This document shows positions 1-7,182 of a stretch of DNA of 41,425 nt, piece after piece. Position 1 is the stretch's first letter. The number at the start of each line of letters is the position of its first letter. The DNA comes from Fimbriimonadaceae bacterium. Lineage in GTDB: Bacteria; Armatimonadota; Fimbriimonadia; Fimbriimonadales; Fimbriimonadaceae. The stretch is taken from NCBI GenBank assembly GCA_025455775.1, contig JALOLT010000008.1:1-41425 (forward strand). The letters are read 5' to 3'. The notes under the pieces are model-generated. The model was not told the origin of the DNA. It worked only from the letters and a program-made list of their open reading frames with translations, and did not search any database. A program made the position numbers and the translations under genes.

Positions 1-72
1 GAGCAAGGCCTGGCACTCTTTACTCCTGTGACCAAACTCGCTGGTCAAATCTTCCCAGGTTTTTTCTGCCAT
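1..72 (-). CDS. 5' end of an unidentified gene, cut by the window edge
   Basis: An ATG on the minus strand at 72 opens a frame that stays open to base 1 (24 codons, starting MAEKTWEDLTSEFGH). A good ribosome binding site (GAGGAAT) sits immediately before the ATG. It is divergent from the ribosomal operon. The visible residues are too few to name a family; the charged, Trp-containing start is compatible with a small cytosolic protein. The RBS and open frame support it, but a chance frame this short is possible. Confidence 0.45.
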   Translation of the reverse strand, partial: MAEKTWEDLTSEFGHRSKECQALL

Positions 73-149
73 ATTCCTCGCCAGACTATGACCCTGATTA
101 CGTCGGATGGGTGTTAAGTCGAGCTCCGTTAGGGCAAAGTGTCTAGCGG

Positions 150-398
150 CAGTGGAAAAGCCACGAAGACCCAACCGAGAGGGTTGTAAGAAAGGTATCT
201 TCTACAGCCGCCCAAAATGGGCGGAATGAGATTGTCTCAAAAGCGATCTCACCAACATCTATCAGACGGCTTCAAAGCACCGATCGACGCGCCCCGCACC
301 TAAAATTTGTTTCTCTCAGAAACAGCGGGCAACGCAACCGGAAAGTCGACTCGGAGGCAAGTAAGCTGGTTGAGAGAAAGGAGTTCAATACAAACGAT
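150..398 (+). promoter_or_regulatory. Hairpin-rich leader of the rplC operon
   Basis: About 325 bases without a gene separate the divergent partial gene from rplC. Three consecutive short perfect hairpins can be seen: GTGG/CCAC at 152-164, CAACC/GGTTG at 172-186, and CCGCCC/GGGCGG (loop AAAAT) at 208-224. None is followed by a T tract, so they do not look like terminators. Ribosomal operons are often autoregulated by a ribosomal protein (L4 in the S10 operon of E. coli) binding the leader; that this leader does so is inference. A purine-rich RBS (AAAGGAG) lies 14 bases before the rplC ATG. Confidence 0.4.
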
Positions 399-1025
399 AT
401 GTTTCCGGGAATCCTAGGAACCAAAATCGGCATGACCCACGTCTTCGATGGCGAGGGAAGAATGGTGCCGGTAACAGTCATCCAGGCCGGTCCGATGTAC
501 GTTACTCAAATCAAGACGCTCGAAAAGGATGGCTACAACGCAATCCAAGTCGGCTTCGGTGAGATGAGTGATAAGAATCTGACCTGGCCCAAGTACGGCC
601 ACTTGAAGAAGGCAGGGGTGAAGAGCAACCTCCGCCACCTTCGCGAGTTTCGAGTTGATTCGGTCGATGGCTTTAGCCTCGGCCAAGAAATCAAGGTTGA
701 CGTTTTCGAAGCCGGCGAGGCAGTTGATGCCATCGGGATCAGCAAGGGTCGCGGGTTTGCTGGCGGCGTGAAGCGTCACCATTTCCGGGGTCAACACATG
801 ACCCACGGCTACATGACCCACCGACGTCCCCTTTCAAGCGGTGCAACCGGACCCCAACGCGTTTTTAAAGGAACGCGCAAGCCTGGCCACATGGGTACCG
901 ATCAGGTCACCCAATCCGGATTGAAGGTCGTCTCTGTTGATTCTGAGCGCAACCTGGTTCTTCTTTCTGGCAGCGTGCCAGGAGCCAATGGAGCCCTTGT
1001 CACAGTGAATAGGAGCAAGAGGTAA
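399..1025 (+). CDS. rplC: 50S ribosomal protein L3
   Basis: L3 is an early-assembly protein of the large subunit that contacts 23S rRNA near the peptidyl transferase centre. The 208-residue product has the usual bacterial length. It starts with the family hallmark GTKIGMTHVF (residues 7-16) and carries the long conserved extension at about residues 117-170 (GRGFAGGVKRHHF, THGYMTHRRPLSSGAT, KPGHMG). The ATG at 399 gives the canonical N-terminus. It is first in its operon: no rpsJ (S10) precedes it, which is unusual because S10 normally heads this cluster. rplD follows after 6 bases. Identification is secure. Confidence 0.98.
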   Translation: MFPGILGTKIGMTHVFDGEGRMVPVTVIQAGPMYVTQIKTLEKDGYNAIQVGFGEMSDKNLTWPKYGHLKKAGVKSNLRHLREFRVDSVDGFSLGQEIKVDVFEAGEAVDAIGISKGRGFAGGVKRHHFRGQHMTHGYMTHRRPLSSGATGPQRVFKGTRKPGHMGTDQVTQSGLKVVSVDSERNLVLLSGSVPGANGALVTVNRSKR

Positions 1026-1031
1026 GAGATC

Positions 1032-1691
1032 ATGGCTGAAATCGAAATCAAATCTGCCGGCGGTAAAACGGTTGGAAAGCATAAGGTCTCCGAAGCCATC
1101 TCCCTGGCTTCCTCTGCCATCACCGCTTCGGTCGTACACCGAGCTATCGTTGTGGAGCAAGCGAACGAGCGACAAGGAACCCAAAGCGCAAGAACCAGAA
1201 GTGAAGTCAGAGGCGGCGGGCGCAAGCCTTATAAGCAAAAGAAGACTGGTAACGCGCGGCAAGGAACGACAAGAGCTCCCCACTATGCTCATGGTGGCAT
1301 GGCCCTCGCAGTCAAGCCTCGCGACTACAGTAAGAAGATCAACCGCAAAGAGCGCCGACAAGCCATCATCGCAGCCTTCAGCCAAAAGCTGGCGGATGAG
1401 AATGTGGTGGTTGCCGAAGCCATCTCCTTCGCTGCACCTCGCACAAAGGATGCCCTGAATCTTCTGACCGCTCTCGGTGTCGCAGACGTTCGACGAGTCC
1501 TTGTTGTGGTAGCTGAGTACGATGAGAACGTCCTTAAGAGCTTCCGCAACTTGCCAAACGTCGAAGTTCGCACTGCCCCAAGCCGCGACGGAAAAGCCTC
1601 AACCTTCTCAACCCGCGACTTGGTCGTGGCCCATAAGATCGTCATCTCGGCTGATGCGCTGAAGAAGACGGAGGAGGCCTGGACAGCATGA
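1032..1691 (+). CDS. rplD: 50S ribosomal protein L4
   Basis: L4 binds 23S rRNA domain I and lines the exit tunnel; in some bacteria it also represses its own operon. The 219-residue product contains the tunnel-loop signature at residues 60-90 (RGGGRKPYKQKKTGNARQG, then HGGM) and a Rossmann-like C-terminal half with LVVVAEYDENVLKSFRNLPNV. An AGAG-containing purine stretch precedes the ATG. The stop codon overlaps the rplW start (ATGA, 1688-1691), indicating translational coupling. Identification is secure. Confidence 0.98.
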   Translation: MAEIEIKSAGGKTVGKHKVSEAISLASSAITASVVHRAIVVEQANERQGTQSARTRSEVRGGGRKPYKQKKTGNARQGTTRAPHYAHGGMALAVKPRDYSKKINRKERRQAIIAAFSQKLADENVVVAEAISFAAPRTKDALNLLTALGVADVRRVLVVVAEYDENVLKSFRNLPNVEVRTAPSRDGKASTFSTRDLVVAHKIVISADALKKTEEAWTA

Positions 1692-2032
1692 AAGATCCCC
1701 ATACCATCATCATCGCCCCGCGAATCACCCAAAAATCAGCTGCTCTGAGCTACGGGGATCCTCGGATCAAGGACGAAGCTGATCTGCAGCGCCAATACAC
1801 CTTCCTGGTGGCAAAGGATGCTAACAAGATCGAGATCAAAGCCGCTTTCGAAGCCATCTACAATGCTGGCAAGAAAAAGGACGACTTTATCACCGTCACT
1901 CAGGTTCGAACCGTGAAGGTTCTGGGCAAGAAGCGACGAGTCGGGCAAAGAGCTCCCGGCAAGAAGCCAGACCAGAAGAAGGCCATTATCACCCTGGCCA
2001 AAGGCCAGAAGCTAGAGGACTACGGAGTCTAA
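1688..2032 (+). CDS. rplW: 50S ribosomal protein L23
   Basis: L23 sits at the tunnel exit and is a docking site for trigger factor and SRP. The 114-residue protein begins IIAPRITQKSAAL and ends with the rRNA-binding loop region (VRTVKVLGKKRRVGQRAPGK) and KAIITLAKGQKLEDY, as in the family. It is some 15 residues longer than the usual 95-100, mainly through extra residues near 25-35 (SYGDPRIKDEADLQRQ). The start overlaps rplD by four bases and rplB follows after 6 bases. Confidence 0.97.
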   Translation: MKDPHTIIIAPRITQKSAALSYGDPRIKDEADLQRQYTFLVAKDANKIEIKAAFEAIYNAGKKKDDFITVTQVRTVKVLGKKRRVGQRAPGKKPDQKKAIITLAKGQKLEDYGV

Positions 2033-2038
2033 ACGACC

Positions 2039-2881
2039 ATGCCAACTAAAAGACTGAAACCCACATCGCCTGGTCGACGGCACCAAATCGTCAGTACCTA
2101 CTCGGAACTGACGAAAGGGAAAAAGCCGGAAAAGACCCTGCTTGCCCCGATTAAGAAATCTGGCGGACGCAACCACACGGGGCGGATCACCATGGCCAAC
2201 CGCGGCGGCGGAAACAAGCGACGCTATCGCATTATCGACTTCAAGAGATTGAAGGATGGGATGGATGCGACAGTGATGTCGATCGAATATGATCCGAACC
2301 GCACTTGCCGGATCGCTCTGCTGCAATACACCGATGGAACTAAGACCTACATCTTGGCTCCTCGAAACTTGGCAGTTGGAACGGTTGTTCAAAGCGGCCC
2401 TGGATCCGACATTCTGCCTGGCAACTGCCTTGCTCTGCGCAACATCCCTCTCGGTACCTTGGTGCACAATATTGAGCTCCAACCTGGCCGGGGAGGTCAG
2501 ATGGTTCGCAGCGCCGGTGCCAGTGCCCAGGTGATGGCTAAGGAAGGAACTTACGTCACTCTTCGATTGCCGAGCGGTGAAATGCGAATGGTTCATATGG
2601 ACTGCCGAGCCACCATCGGTGAAGTTGGTAACGCGGAGCACGAAAACGAGCAACTTGGGAAAGCCGGAAAGAATCGTGGCCTCGGACGCAAGCCTCACAA
2701 CCGAGGCGTCGTGAAGAGCCCGCGAGACCACCCCCACGGTGGTGGTGAAGCCAAGTCGCCCGTTGGACGAAAGAAAGGTCCGGTCGACCGATGGGGTAAC
2801 AAGGCCCTGGGTCGTCGCACCAGAAAGAACAAGCGGACTGACGGCTTTATCGTTCGCTCTCGACACGTCAAGAGCAAGTAA
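2039..2881 (+). CDS. rplB: 50S ribosomal protein L2
   Basis: L2 is a core large-subunit protein needed for subunit association and peptidyl transferase activity. The 280-residue product matches the family length. Visible hallmarks are [22 protein letters not shown] (written in parts: [19 protein letters not shown]; near residues 42-65), the RNA-binding region around 85-190, and the C-terminal HPHGGGE at about residue 231 with the histidine important for peptidyl transfer, then [11 protein letters not shown]. In most bacteria rpsS, rplV and rpsC follow; here a strong terminator lies 22 bases after the stop and the operon ends. Confidence 0.98.
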   Translation: MPTKRLKPTSPGRRHQIVSTYSELTKGKKPEKTLLAPIKKSGGRNHTGRITMANRGGGNKRRYRIIDFKRLKDGMDATVMSIEYDPNRTCRIALLQYTDGTKTYILAPRNLAVGTVVQSGPGSDILPGNCLALRNIPLGTLVHNIELQPGRGGQMVRSAGASAQVMAKEGTYVTLRLPSGEMRMVHMDCRATIGEVGNAEHENEQLGKAGKNRGLGRKPHNRGVVKSPRDHPHGGGEAKSPVGRKKGPVDRWGNKALGRRTRKNKRTDGFIVRSRHVKSK

Positions 2882-2902
2882 CGGCTTTAGCCTGTCCCCC
2901 TC

Positions 2903-2935
2903 AACCCCGAGATCTTTTGATCCCGGGGTTTTTTT
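2903..2935 (+). terminator. Rho-independent terminator of the rplC-rplB operon
   Basis: AACCCCGAGATC (2903-2914) pairs with GATCCCGGGGTT (2919-2930) with one mismatch around a TTTT loop, followed directly by a run of seven T (2929-2935). It lies 22 bases past the rplB stop and marks the end of the ribosomal operon. Confidence 0.92.
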
Positions 2936-2963
2936 CGTCTTTGGCTGGTGGACTCTCTGAAAA

Positions 2964-2997
2964 CCCTTCCCCCCAGTATTTTTGCTGGGGGGAAGGG
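2964..2997. terminator. Perfect 13-bp C/G-rich hairpin, terminator-like on the minus strand
   Basis: CCCTTCCCCCCAG (2964-2976) is the exact reverse complement of CTGGGGGGAAGGG (2985-2997), with the loop TATTTTTG. On the minus strand it is followed by TTTT, so it could stop transcription coming from the right; on the plus strand there is no T run. A closely similar hairpin lies at 13194-13222, after ppdK. Confidence 0.6.
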
Positions 2998-3044
2998 ATT
3001 GGGATGGGGGGCAGATACTAGCTTGAGCGGCCAATCATCTTCTC

Positions 3045-3141
3045 CCCCGCGCCGCCTGGCCCACGGCCACGCCCGACCGGTTCCTCACTGGGTTGAGCAA
3101 AATCCGAGCACTCGTCCGGTCTGCCCCCGGCCGCCGCGGGG
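3045..3141 (+). repeat. GC-rich structured repeat, form A, copy A1
   Basis: About 97 bp, ends paired as CCCCGCG (3045-3051) and CGCGGGG (3135-3141). Inside, GACCGG (3075-3080) pairs with CCGGTC (3116-3121), and a small hairpin CTCA/TGAG (3084-3097) sits in the loop. The tail AGCCTTCGGCT just after the repeat recurs after A3 and, with its first base changed, after A2. The copy lies between the ribosomal operon terminator and the Rhs fragments, in a stretch with no convincing gene. No known element was recognised. Confidence 0.75.
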
Positions 3142-3282
3142 AAGCCTTCGGCTGGCTTTGGCGTCTTTTGGGGTTTCTTTTTCTGTCCGCTGCGTTCTTT
3201 TGCAGTGTCGTACTCCGAAGAGAGGATCGAGTGATAAGCCTCTCTCTCCGAAGAAGGAGTAAGCACTTGGATCCTGAGGAAA

Positions 3283-3379
3283 CTCGCGCCGTCCGGGGGC
3301 GGGCCCGGAGACCAAGTGGGGAACCTGCCTCCCAAGGTTGGCTCCGGGCGGGCGTGGCTGCGGGCCAGGGCGGCGCGAG
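3283..3379 (-). repeat. GC-rich structured repeat, form B, copy B1
   Basis: A 97-bp unit bounded by the perfect inverted termini CTCGCGCC (3283-3290) and GGCGCGAG (3372-3379). An internal perfect 8-bp stem, GCCCGGAG (3303-3310) with CTCCGGGC (3342-3349), occupies the same place as the GACCGG/CCGGTC stem of form A. Read on the minus strand, B aligns with A in its first half, so it is listed as minus. It differs from B2 at only three positions. The Rhs remnant starts about 30-50 bases to its right. Confidence 0.75.
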
Positions 3380-3408
3380 TCTTTTCTCTCCTTGATATCG
3401 CACCCTGA

Positions 3409-4107
3409 GTTTCGCTTTCCGCACCAGTTCTTCGTGATTCTGGGGCAGCTTATACGCCAGGAATTTCGGAAAGAAGGAATGGTGTCACGAGGTACCAGCA
3501 CCACGGACTGAAGTCAGTGGAGGCGATGTCCAATGTCGCCCAACAGATGGTGGCGAAGAGGGACTATGACGCTTTCGGAAACCTCATCTCTTCTACCGGA
3601 ACGTGGGGTTCAGCCTTTGGCTACGCAGGGGGATTTGGCTACCAGGAAGATGCGACTGGCCTGAAACTCCTCGGCCATCGCTACTACGATTCCACCACCG
3701 GCCGCTTCCTCACCAGAGATCCGATAAAGGATGGAAGGAATTGGTACTCCTATGGGGCAGGCCAGGCGAATCCGGTAACCGGGGCTGATCCAACCGGATT
3801 AATCATTTGGTTTGTCGCCGCCGCCGTTGCCATTGCGGCTTGCGTATACTTTACTGTGAAAGGGGGTGTAGATATTGGACTCTCGGTGCGACGCACGCAA
3901 CTTGTGGCTGAAATACACTGTAATGTGAGAGAAGTATGTAAACGTCATGGAAATTGTCCCCACGAAGTTCAGGATCAGATGCGTAGAGAGGTTGGGCACT
4001 CCATGGAGCCAGTTGGTGATTTAACTGGAGAGGCGATCAAGGACGGACAAGGCCTCTTTAAGGGTCTCTTTGATCTCTTAGATGACGCAAAAAAGGAGCA
4101 CAAATGA
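3409..4107 (+). pseudogene. Rhs/YD-repeat protein, C-terminal fragment with polymorphic tip (cassette 1)
   Basis: The 3' end of a Rhs-type gene. The first usable start is GTG at 3517 (196 residues; ATG alternative at 3526), but Rhs-like reading continues upstream without a stop to 3409 (AAYTPGISERRNGVTRY), so the real N-terminus was lost. The conserved Rhs core is clear: DYDAFGN, FGYAGGFGYQED, LLGHRYYDSTTGRFLTRDP, then NPVTGADPTGL. After it comes a unique tip with one membrane segment (IIWFVAAAVAIAACVYF) and a Cys-containing tail. In intact Rhs proteins the tip is a toxin or effector released after the core; no toxin motif was recognised here. The stop overlaps the next gene (ATGA). It may still be translated from 3517. 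Confidence 0.8.
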
Positions 4108-4820
4108 AGAAGGAGAGATCAAACTTCCCCAAGAAGAGAAGTCCTTTTGAAATAGGGTTCTGGATACTTGTTATATCGACGGTTCTCCTTGGGCCAATCC
4201 TCTTTATAGTGCTGATGCAAGCGGAACACTCGCAGTGGGAGTCGCACTGGGCACACAGGCCAGTGATAGCTAACACGGGCGTAGCGAGTAAATTGGCAGA
4301 GTTGCCTTGGCCGGAGGAGCCCCCTGGTCTGTTAGTGACAGAAGACAGAATCGGGCTAGATTACCTTTCGTGGGAAGAGCTTAAGTCCCTTGAAATTAGA
4401 AACTTTCAAGTGAATTCGTTAGTGGCAACTCGGATGTGCCTACTTTATGTGACGCCTAACAATCATGTGCCGGATCGTCTTTTCTCTGTTACGGTTCGTG
4501 GGAAGGCTGGCCCAAGCCCTAAGATTCGAGGAGGGGGAAAGGTATTGGACGTGAGGGGTTATTCAAAGTTCCTGGAAATACTAGATGCGGCGATGGGATT
4601 GAAGAGGGGTGAGCAACAGTCGTTTTCGAACATATTCGAGTACAAGAGCAGGGTGAAGAATCTTACAAGTTCTCGCAAAGCATCAACCTTCAAGCTGAGC
4701 TCGATCAGAAGTACCGATGGTAAGTCCGTTCTGCCGCCGGAGCTGGATTCAAGCCTTGCTCAAATTAGGGTTTTTCGCATCAAAGAAGGCTATCAACATT
4801 CGTGGGTGAACGTGGAGTAG
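4104..4820 (+). CDS. Membrane-anchored protein following Rhs cassette 1
   Basis: 238 residues, no family recognised. A basic N-terminus (KKERSNFPKKR) is followed by one clear membrane helix (FWILVISTVLLGPILFIVLM, residues 18-37) and a soluble, presumably extracytoplasmic domain. It overlaps the cassette 1 stop by four bases (ATGA), so the two are translationally coupled. By position it is where an immunity or partner protein of an Rhs tip would be; that role is inference from context only. AT content is visibly higher than in the flanking core genes, fitting a mobile cassette. Confidence 0.7.
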   Translation: MKKERSNFPKKRSPFEIGFWILVISTVLLGPILFIVLMQAEHSQWESHWAHRPVIANTGVASKLAELPWPEEPPGLLVTEDRIGLDYLSWEELKSLEIRNFQVNSLVATRMCLLYVTPNNHVPDRLFSVTVRGKAGPSPKIRGGGKVLDVRGYSKFLEILDAAMGLKRGEQQSFSNIFEYKSRVKNLTSSRKASTFKLSSIRSTDGKSVLPPELDSSLAQIRVFRIKEGYQHSWVNVE

Positions 4821-4823
4821 GAT

Positions 4824-5615
4824 TTGCCAGGTGCTTATGAACTTAATTGCGTATTAGTGCGAATGAGGCCAAAAGTACGATGGACAGTCAGGCAGATCGA
4901 AGGGTCAGCCTTTGGCTACGCGGGAGGGTTTGGCTACCAGGAAGACGCGTCGGGGCTCAAACTCCTCGGCCATCGCTACTATGACTCTTCCACCGGCCGC
5001 TTCCTGACCAGAGATCCGATAAAGGATGGCAGGAATTGGAACTCCTACGGCGCAGGCGAGGGTAACCCGATCTCGGGAGTAGATCCGACTGGACTCAGGT
5101 GGCATGATCCAGTTCAAGTGCAGGTAGATCCCAATTTTCATGGAACTGTGATTGCATTTGGTGACTTTTCATGGATGAAGGGTGATAGCTGGCGAGATGT
5201 AGAGGTTCCAGCCGGGTATGTCACCGATCCTCGCATGGATGTTGATCTGATCATCGTAGTAAGCAAGTCTGGGGTCGCCAAAGTATATTTCTTACCGGGA
5301 CGACTTGGAGGAGCGTCTTCGTATCGATTAGATTCGAAAGGTGTCGTGCGCTCTGGAGGAACAAATGGGGCTGCTGGACAAGCCCACCCCGGAGGAATTA
5401 ACTCTTGGATACACTGGTGGTTTAAGGCGATGGAAGACGCTCTCAATACTGGGTTTCCAAAAGAGTACGAACCTCGTCCAAATGAGGTTTGTAGGGTTCC
5501 GCGTGCACCTTACTATTGGCCTAATCTCTTCCCTAGCTTCCTCTTTAATCCTGTGCTCGGCCAGAACGCCAAGCCACGAAGTGAGTATCGTGTGAAGCCA
5601 TGGTTGAGTTTATAA
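4824..5615 (+). CDS. Rhs/YD-repeat core fragment with a different tip (cassette 2)
   Basis: 263 residues from a TTG at 4824 (ATG alternative at 4863). From about residue 27 it repeats the Rhs core of cassette 1 nearly word for word (SAFGYAGGFGYQED, LLGHRYYDSSTGRFLTRDP, GVDPTGL), with strong nucleotide similarity between about 4902 and 5095. The similarity starts abruptly at 4902; upstream sequence is unrelated, so the N-terminal part of the original Rhs protein is missing. The tip (about residues 92-263) is unlike that of cassette 1 and ends in an aromatic- and proline-rich segment; no toxin family was recognised. Its end overlaps the next gene by 16 bases. Confidence 0.75.
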   Translation: MPGAYELNCVLVRMRPKVRWTVRQIEGSAFGYAGGFGYQEDASGLKLLGHRYYDSSTGRFLTRDPIKDGRNWNSYGAGEGNPISGVDPTGLRWHDPVQVQVDPNFHGTVIAFGDFSWMKGDSWRDVEVPAGYVTDPRMDVDLIIVVSKSGVAKVYFLPGRLGGASSYRLDSKGVVRSGGTNGAAGQAHPGGINSWIHWWFKAMEDALNTGFPKEYEPRPNEVCRVPRAPYYWPNLFPSFLFNPVLGQNAKPRSEYRVKPWLSL

Positions 5616-5899
5616 TCCATATATTTGAGTGGAATCTCTTTGCCCCGGTACTATTCCTCTTTCCACTTTGGGGAGTTGTTTTCTTTCTTATTGGAGTACT
5701 CCGTTCGACCGCAGGAAAAGGACTCAAGTGGAAGAGTCTTGCCTACATCCTGATCTGCCTTCCATACGGTTTATCGATAGACCAACTCCCACATCCGATT
5801 ATCACCTTGCTTTACCTCTTCGTTTCCCCATTGTTAGCCTTGCTGTTGATTCTGTCTATCAATAACATAGCTATCTTTTGGAGAGCACCTCATGACTAG
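5600..5899 (+). CDS. Small membrane protein following Rhs cassette 2
   Basis: 99 residues, mostly hydrophobic, with about three membrane segments (FAPVLFLFPLWGVVFFLIGVL; LAYILICLPYGL; IITLLYLFVSPLLALLLILS, each quoted in part). It starts inside the end of cassette 2 (16-base overlap), mirroring the coupling of cassette 1 with its follower. An immunity or partner role for the cassette 2 tip is a positional inference. No family recognised. Confidence 0.6.
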   Translation: MVEFIIHIFEWNLFAPVLFLFPLWGVVFFLIGVLRSTAGKGLKWKSLAYILICLPYGLSIDQLPHPIITLLYLFVSPLLALLLILSINNIAIFWRAPHD

Positions 5900-6119
5900 C
5901 ATAATTTCTGCACTAGTATTGGATATCAATCTCCTGCCAAGTTGGCGTAATAATGTTTGAGAGGTTGAGGCGGCAATGTTATCTACTAGGCGACCGCCTA
6001 TGCCGAGCTTTCGAAAATTGACTCTGGCCTTCCCGACTCAAGTCTGGGAAATCCAACTGGAAAACCAACTCTGAGTTCAACAACGCACTTCGAGAAGCTA
6101 GAACGATATCTGAGGAAAG

Positions 6120-6317
6120 ATGGAAAAACCTAAGAGCCAGGAGCTAACGGATTTCATTCCCTTTCAAATGAGGGTACGGGCCATCGTGTGTCTTATTTTT
6201 TGTGTTCTTTGCCTAATCGTCTTCGTGCATTCATCGGTTACCTTTGATAGGGCGTTGACTAGAGAGCAACGGGCTCTCGATGAGGTAGAAGAGTTGATGA
6301 AGAGATCATCTAGTTAA
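6120..6317 (+). CDS. Small single-pass membrane protein, unknown
   Basis: 65 residues with a good RBS (TGAGGAAAG directly before the ATG). One membrane helix (AIVCLIFCVLCLIVFVHSSV, about residues 22-41) is followed by a charged, helix-prone tail rich in Glu and Arg. It lies 220 bases after the previous small membrane gene, in the accessory island; the 220-base gap shows nothing recognisable. A hairpin (CCAGTCCG/CGGTCTGG, one mismatch) lies at 6319-6342, right after the stop, without a T run. Confidence 0.5.
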   Translation: MEKPKSQELTDFIPFQMRVRAIVCLIFCVLCLIVFVHSSVTFDRALTREQRALDEVEELMKRSSS

Positions 6318-6414
6318 ACCAGTCCGGATTATCACGGTCTGGACACACTAGGTTCGAACTGCTCCCCTAAATCTGGCCCTTCCCAAGTGCTTGAAACCTT
6401 CAGATCGGCAGTTG

Positions 6415-6588
6415 CCCAAAGGACAAGGAAAGCGATGGGCCGAAGGTGAGGTACTTGAGATTCTCAAATAGGTTGAGGGATGCGGGTCCATAGCGGCCCT
6501 TGCCCGGGCTCGCGGAATCACCGACCAGACCACCTGCCGATGGGGCGACGAGTATGCCGGGATGCTGGCCAGCGAGCTCAAACAACTC
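6415..6588 (+). pseudogene. IS3-family OrfA (HTH_Tnp_1) transposase remnant
   Basis: Reading from 6415 gives PKGQGKRWAEGEVLEILK, an in-frame TAG at 6469-6471, then VEGCGSIAALARARGITDQ, TTCRWGDEYAGML and ASELKQL. This matches the helix-turn-helix OrfA of IS3-type elements (RW..EE...IL..V..G.S...AR..GI..QT..RW..EYGGM....KRL). The frame is broken by the stop and ends three to four bases before structured repeat A2, where the usual leucine-zipper part should begin. No OrfB or terminal inverted repeats were seen. It is a dead relic. Confidence 0.75.
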
Positions 6589-6591
6589 CGC

Positions 6592-6688
6592 GCGCCGCCG
6601 GGCCCACGGCCACGCCCGACCGGTTCCCCATTTGGGTGAGCGAAATTGGAGCACTCGTCCGGTCTGCCCCCGTGCGGCGGGGGGGGGG
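6592..6688 (+). repeat. GC-rich structured repeat, form A, copy A2
   Basis: Very similar to A3. GCGCCG (6592-6597) faces CGGCGG (6675-6680), CACGG (6605-6609) pairs with CCGTG (6670-6674) and GACCGG (6618-6623) with CCGGTC (6659-6664). The 3' end has an uninterrupted run of ten G (6679-6688), which may vary in length or be a sequencing weak point. It begins immediately after the truncated OrfA reading frame. Confidence 0.75.
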
Positions 6689-6804
6689 CCTTCGGCTGGC
6701 TCTAATATTTCGTTGCTGCAACTGGGGTGATGCTTTCTTCAGTTTCCCCTCGCATCCGGTTGGATCTTTGAAGGGATAATCCCTTTAGAAAAGTCAGCGG
6801 CTCC

Positions 6805-6893
6805 GCGCCGCCGGGCCCACGGCCACACCCGACCGGTTCCTCACTTGGGTGAGCGAAATTGGAGCACTCGTCCGGTCTGCCCCCGTGCGGCGC
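6805..6893 (+). repeat. GC-rich structured repeat, form A, copy A3
   Basis: The best-formed A copy (89 bp). Nested stems: GCGCCG (6805-6810) with CGGCGC (6888-6893), CACGG (6818-6822) with CCGTG (6883-6887), GACCGG (6831-6836) with CCGGTC (6872-6877), and inside the last a perfect hairpin CTCAC/GTGAG with loop TTGG (6840-6853). The tail AGCCTTCGGCTGG follows. The spacer between A2 and A3 (about 115 bp) holds only a small palindrome, AAGGGAT/ATCCCTT, at 6771-6785. Confidence 0.78.
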
Positions 6894-6919
6894 AGGGGAG
6901 CCTTCGGCTGGTTTGGCTT

Positions 6920-7100
6920 GGGCGTGAGTAGGGCTCGCTCGTTTCTCTTGGATTTCGCTTCTTGCTTGCTGTCAGAAGCTAGGAGAAGGACTGGAGCCTT
7001 TGGCTGGTTTGGGCGTGAGTAGGGCTCTCTCGTTTCTCTTGGACTTCGCTTCTTGCTTGCTGTCAGAAGCTAGGAGAAGGACTGGAGCCTTTGGCTGGCT
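6920..7100 (+). repeat. Tandem direct duplication, two 91-bp units
   Basis: The unit beginning GGGCGTGAGTAGGGCT at 6920 is repeated at 7011 with a 91-bp period. I see two substitutions in the body and a diverged last few bases. Each unit ends with GAGCCTTTGGCTGG, a variant of the tail that follows the A repeats, so the duplication seems to have used that short homology. No gene is supported in it. Confidence 0.85.
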
Positions 7101-7182
7101 GGGTACTGCTGGTTTCGGTGCTTCTTTTCGGATCTCCCTAAACTCCGTTGGAGTCTGGCTAGAATCGAATTCTGAAGGAGGA

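Noticed and set aside
3018-3504. Several overlapping frames with shared phrases (such as GGRFPTWSPGPPP) in the repeat region and again near 7200
   Set aside because: The likeness occurs in several frames on both strands at once, as expected from DNA-level conservation of repeats A and B, not from a protein.
6345-6365. GGTTCGAAC motif resembling a tRNA T-loop
   Set aside because: The flanking bases do not form a 5-bp T stem and no anticodon or acceptor arms fit around it.
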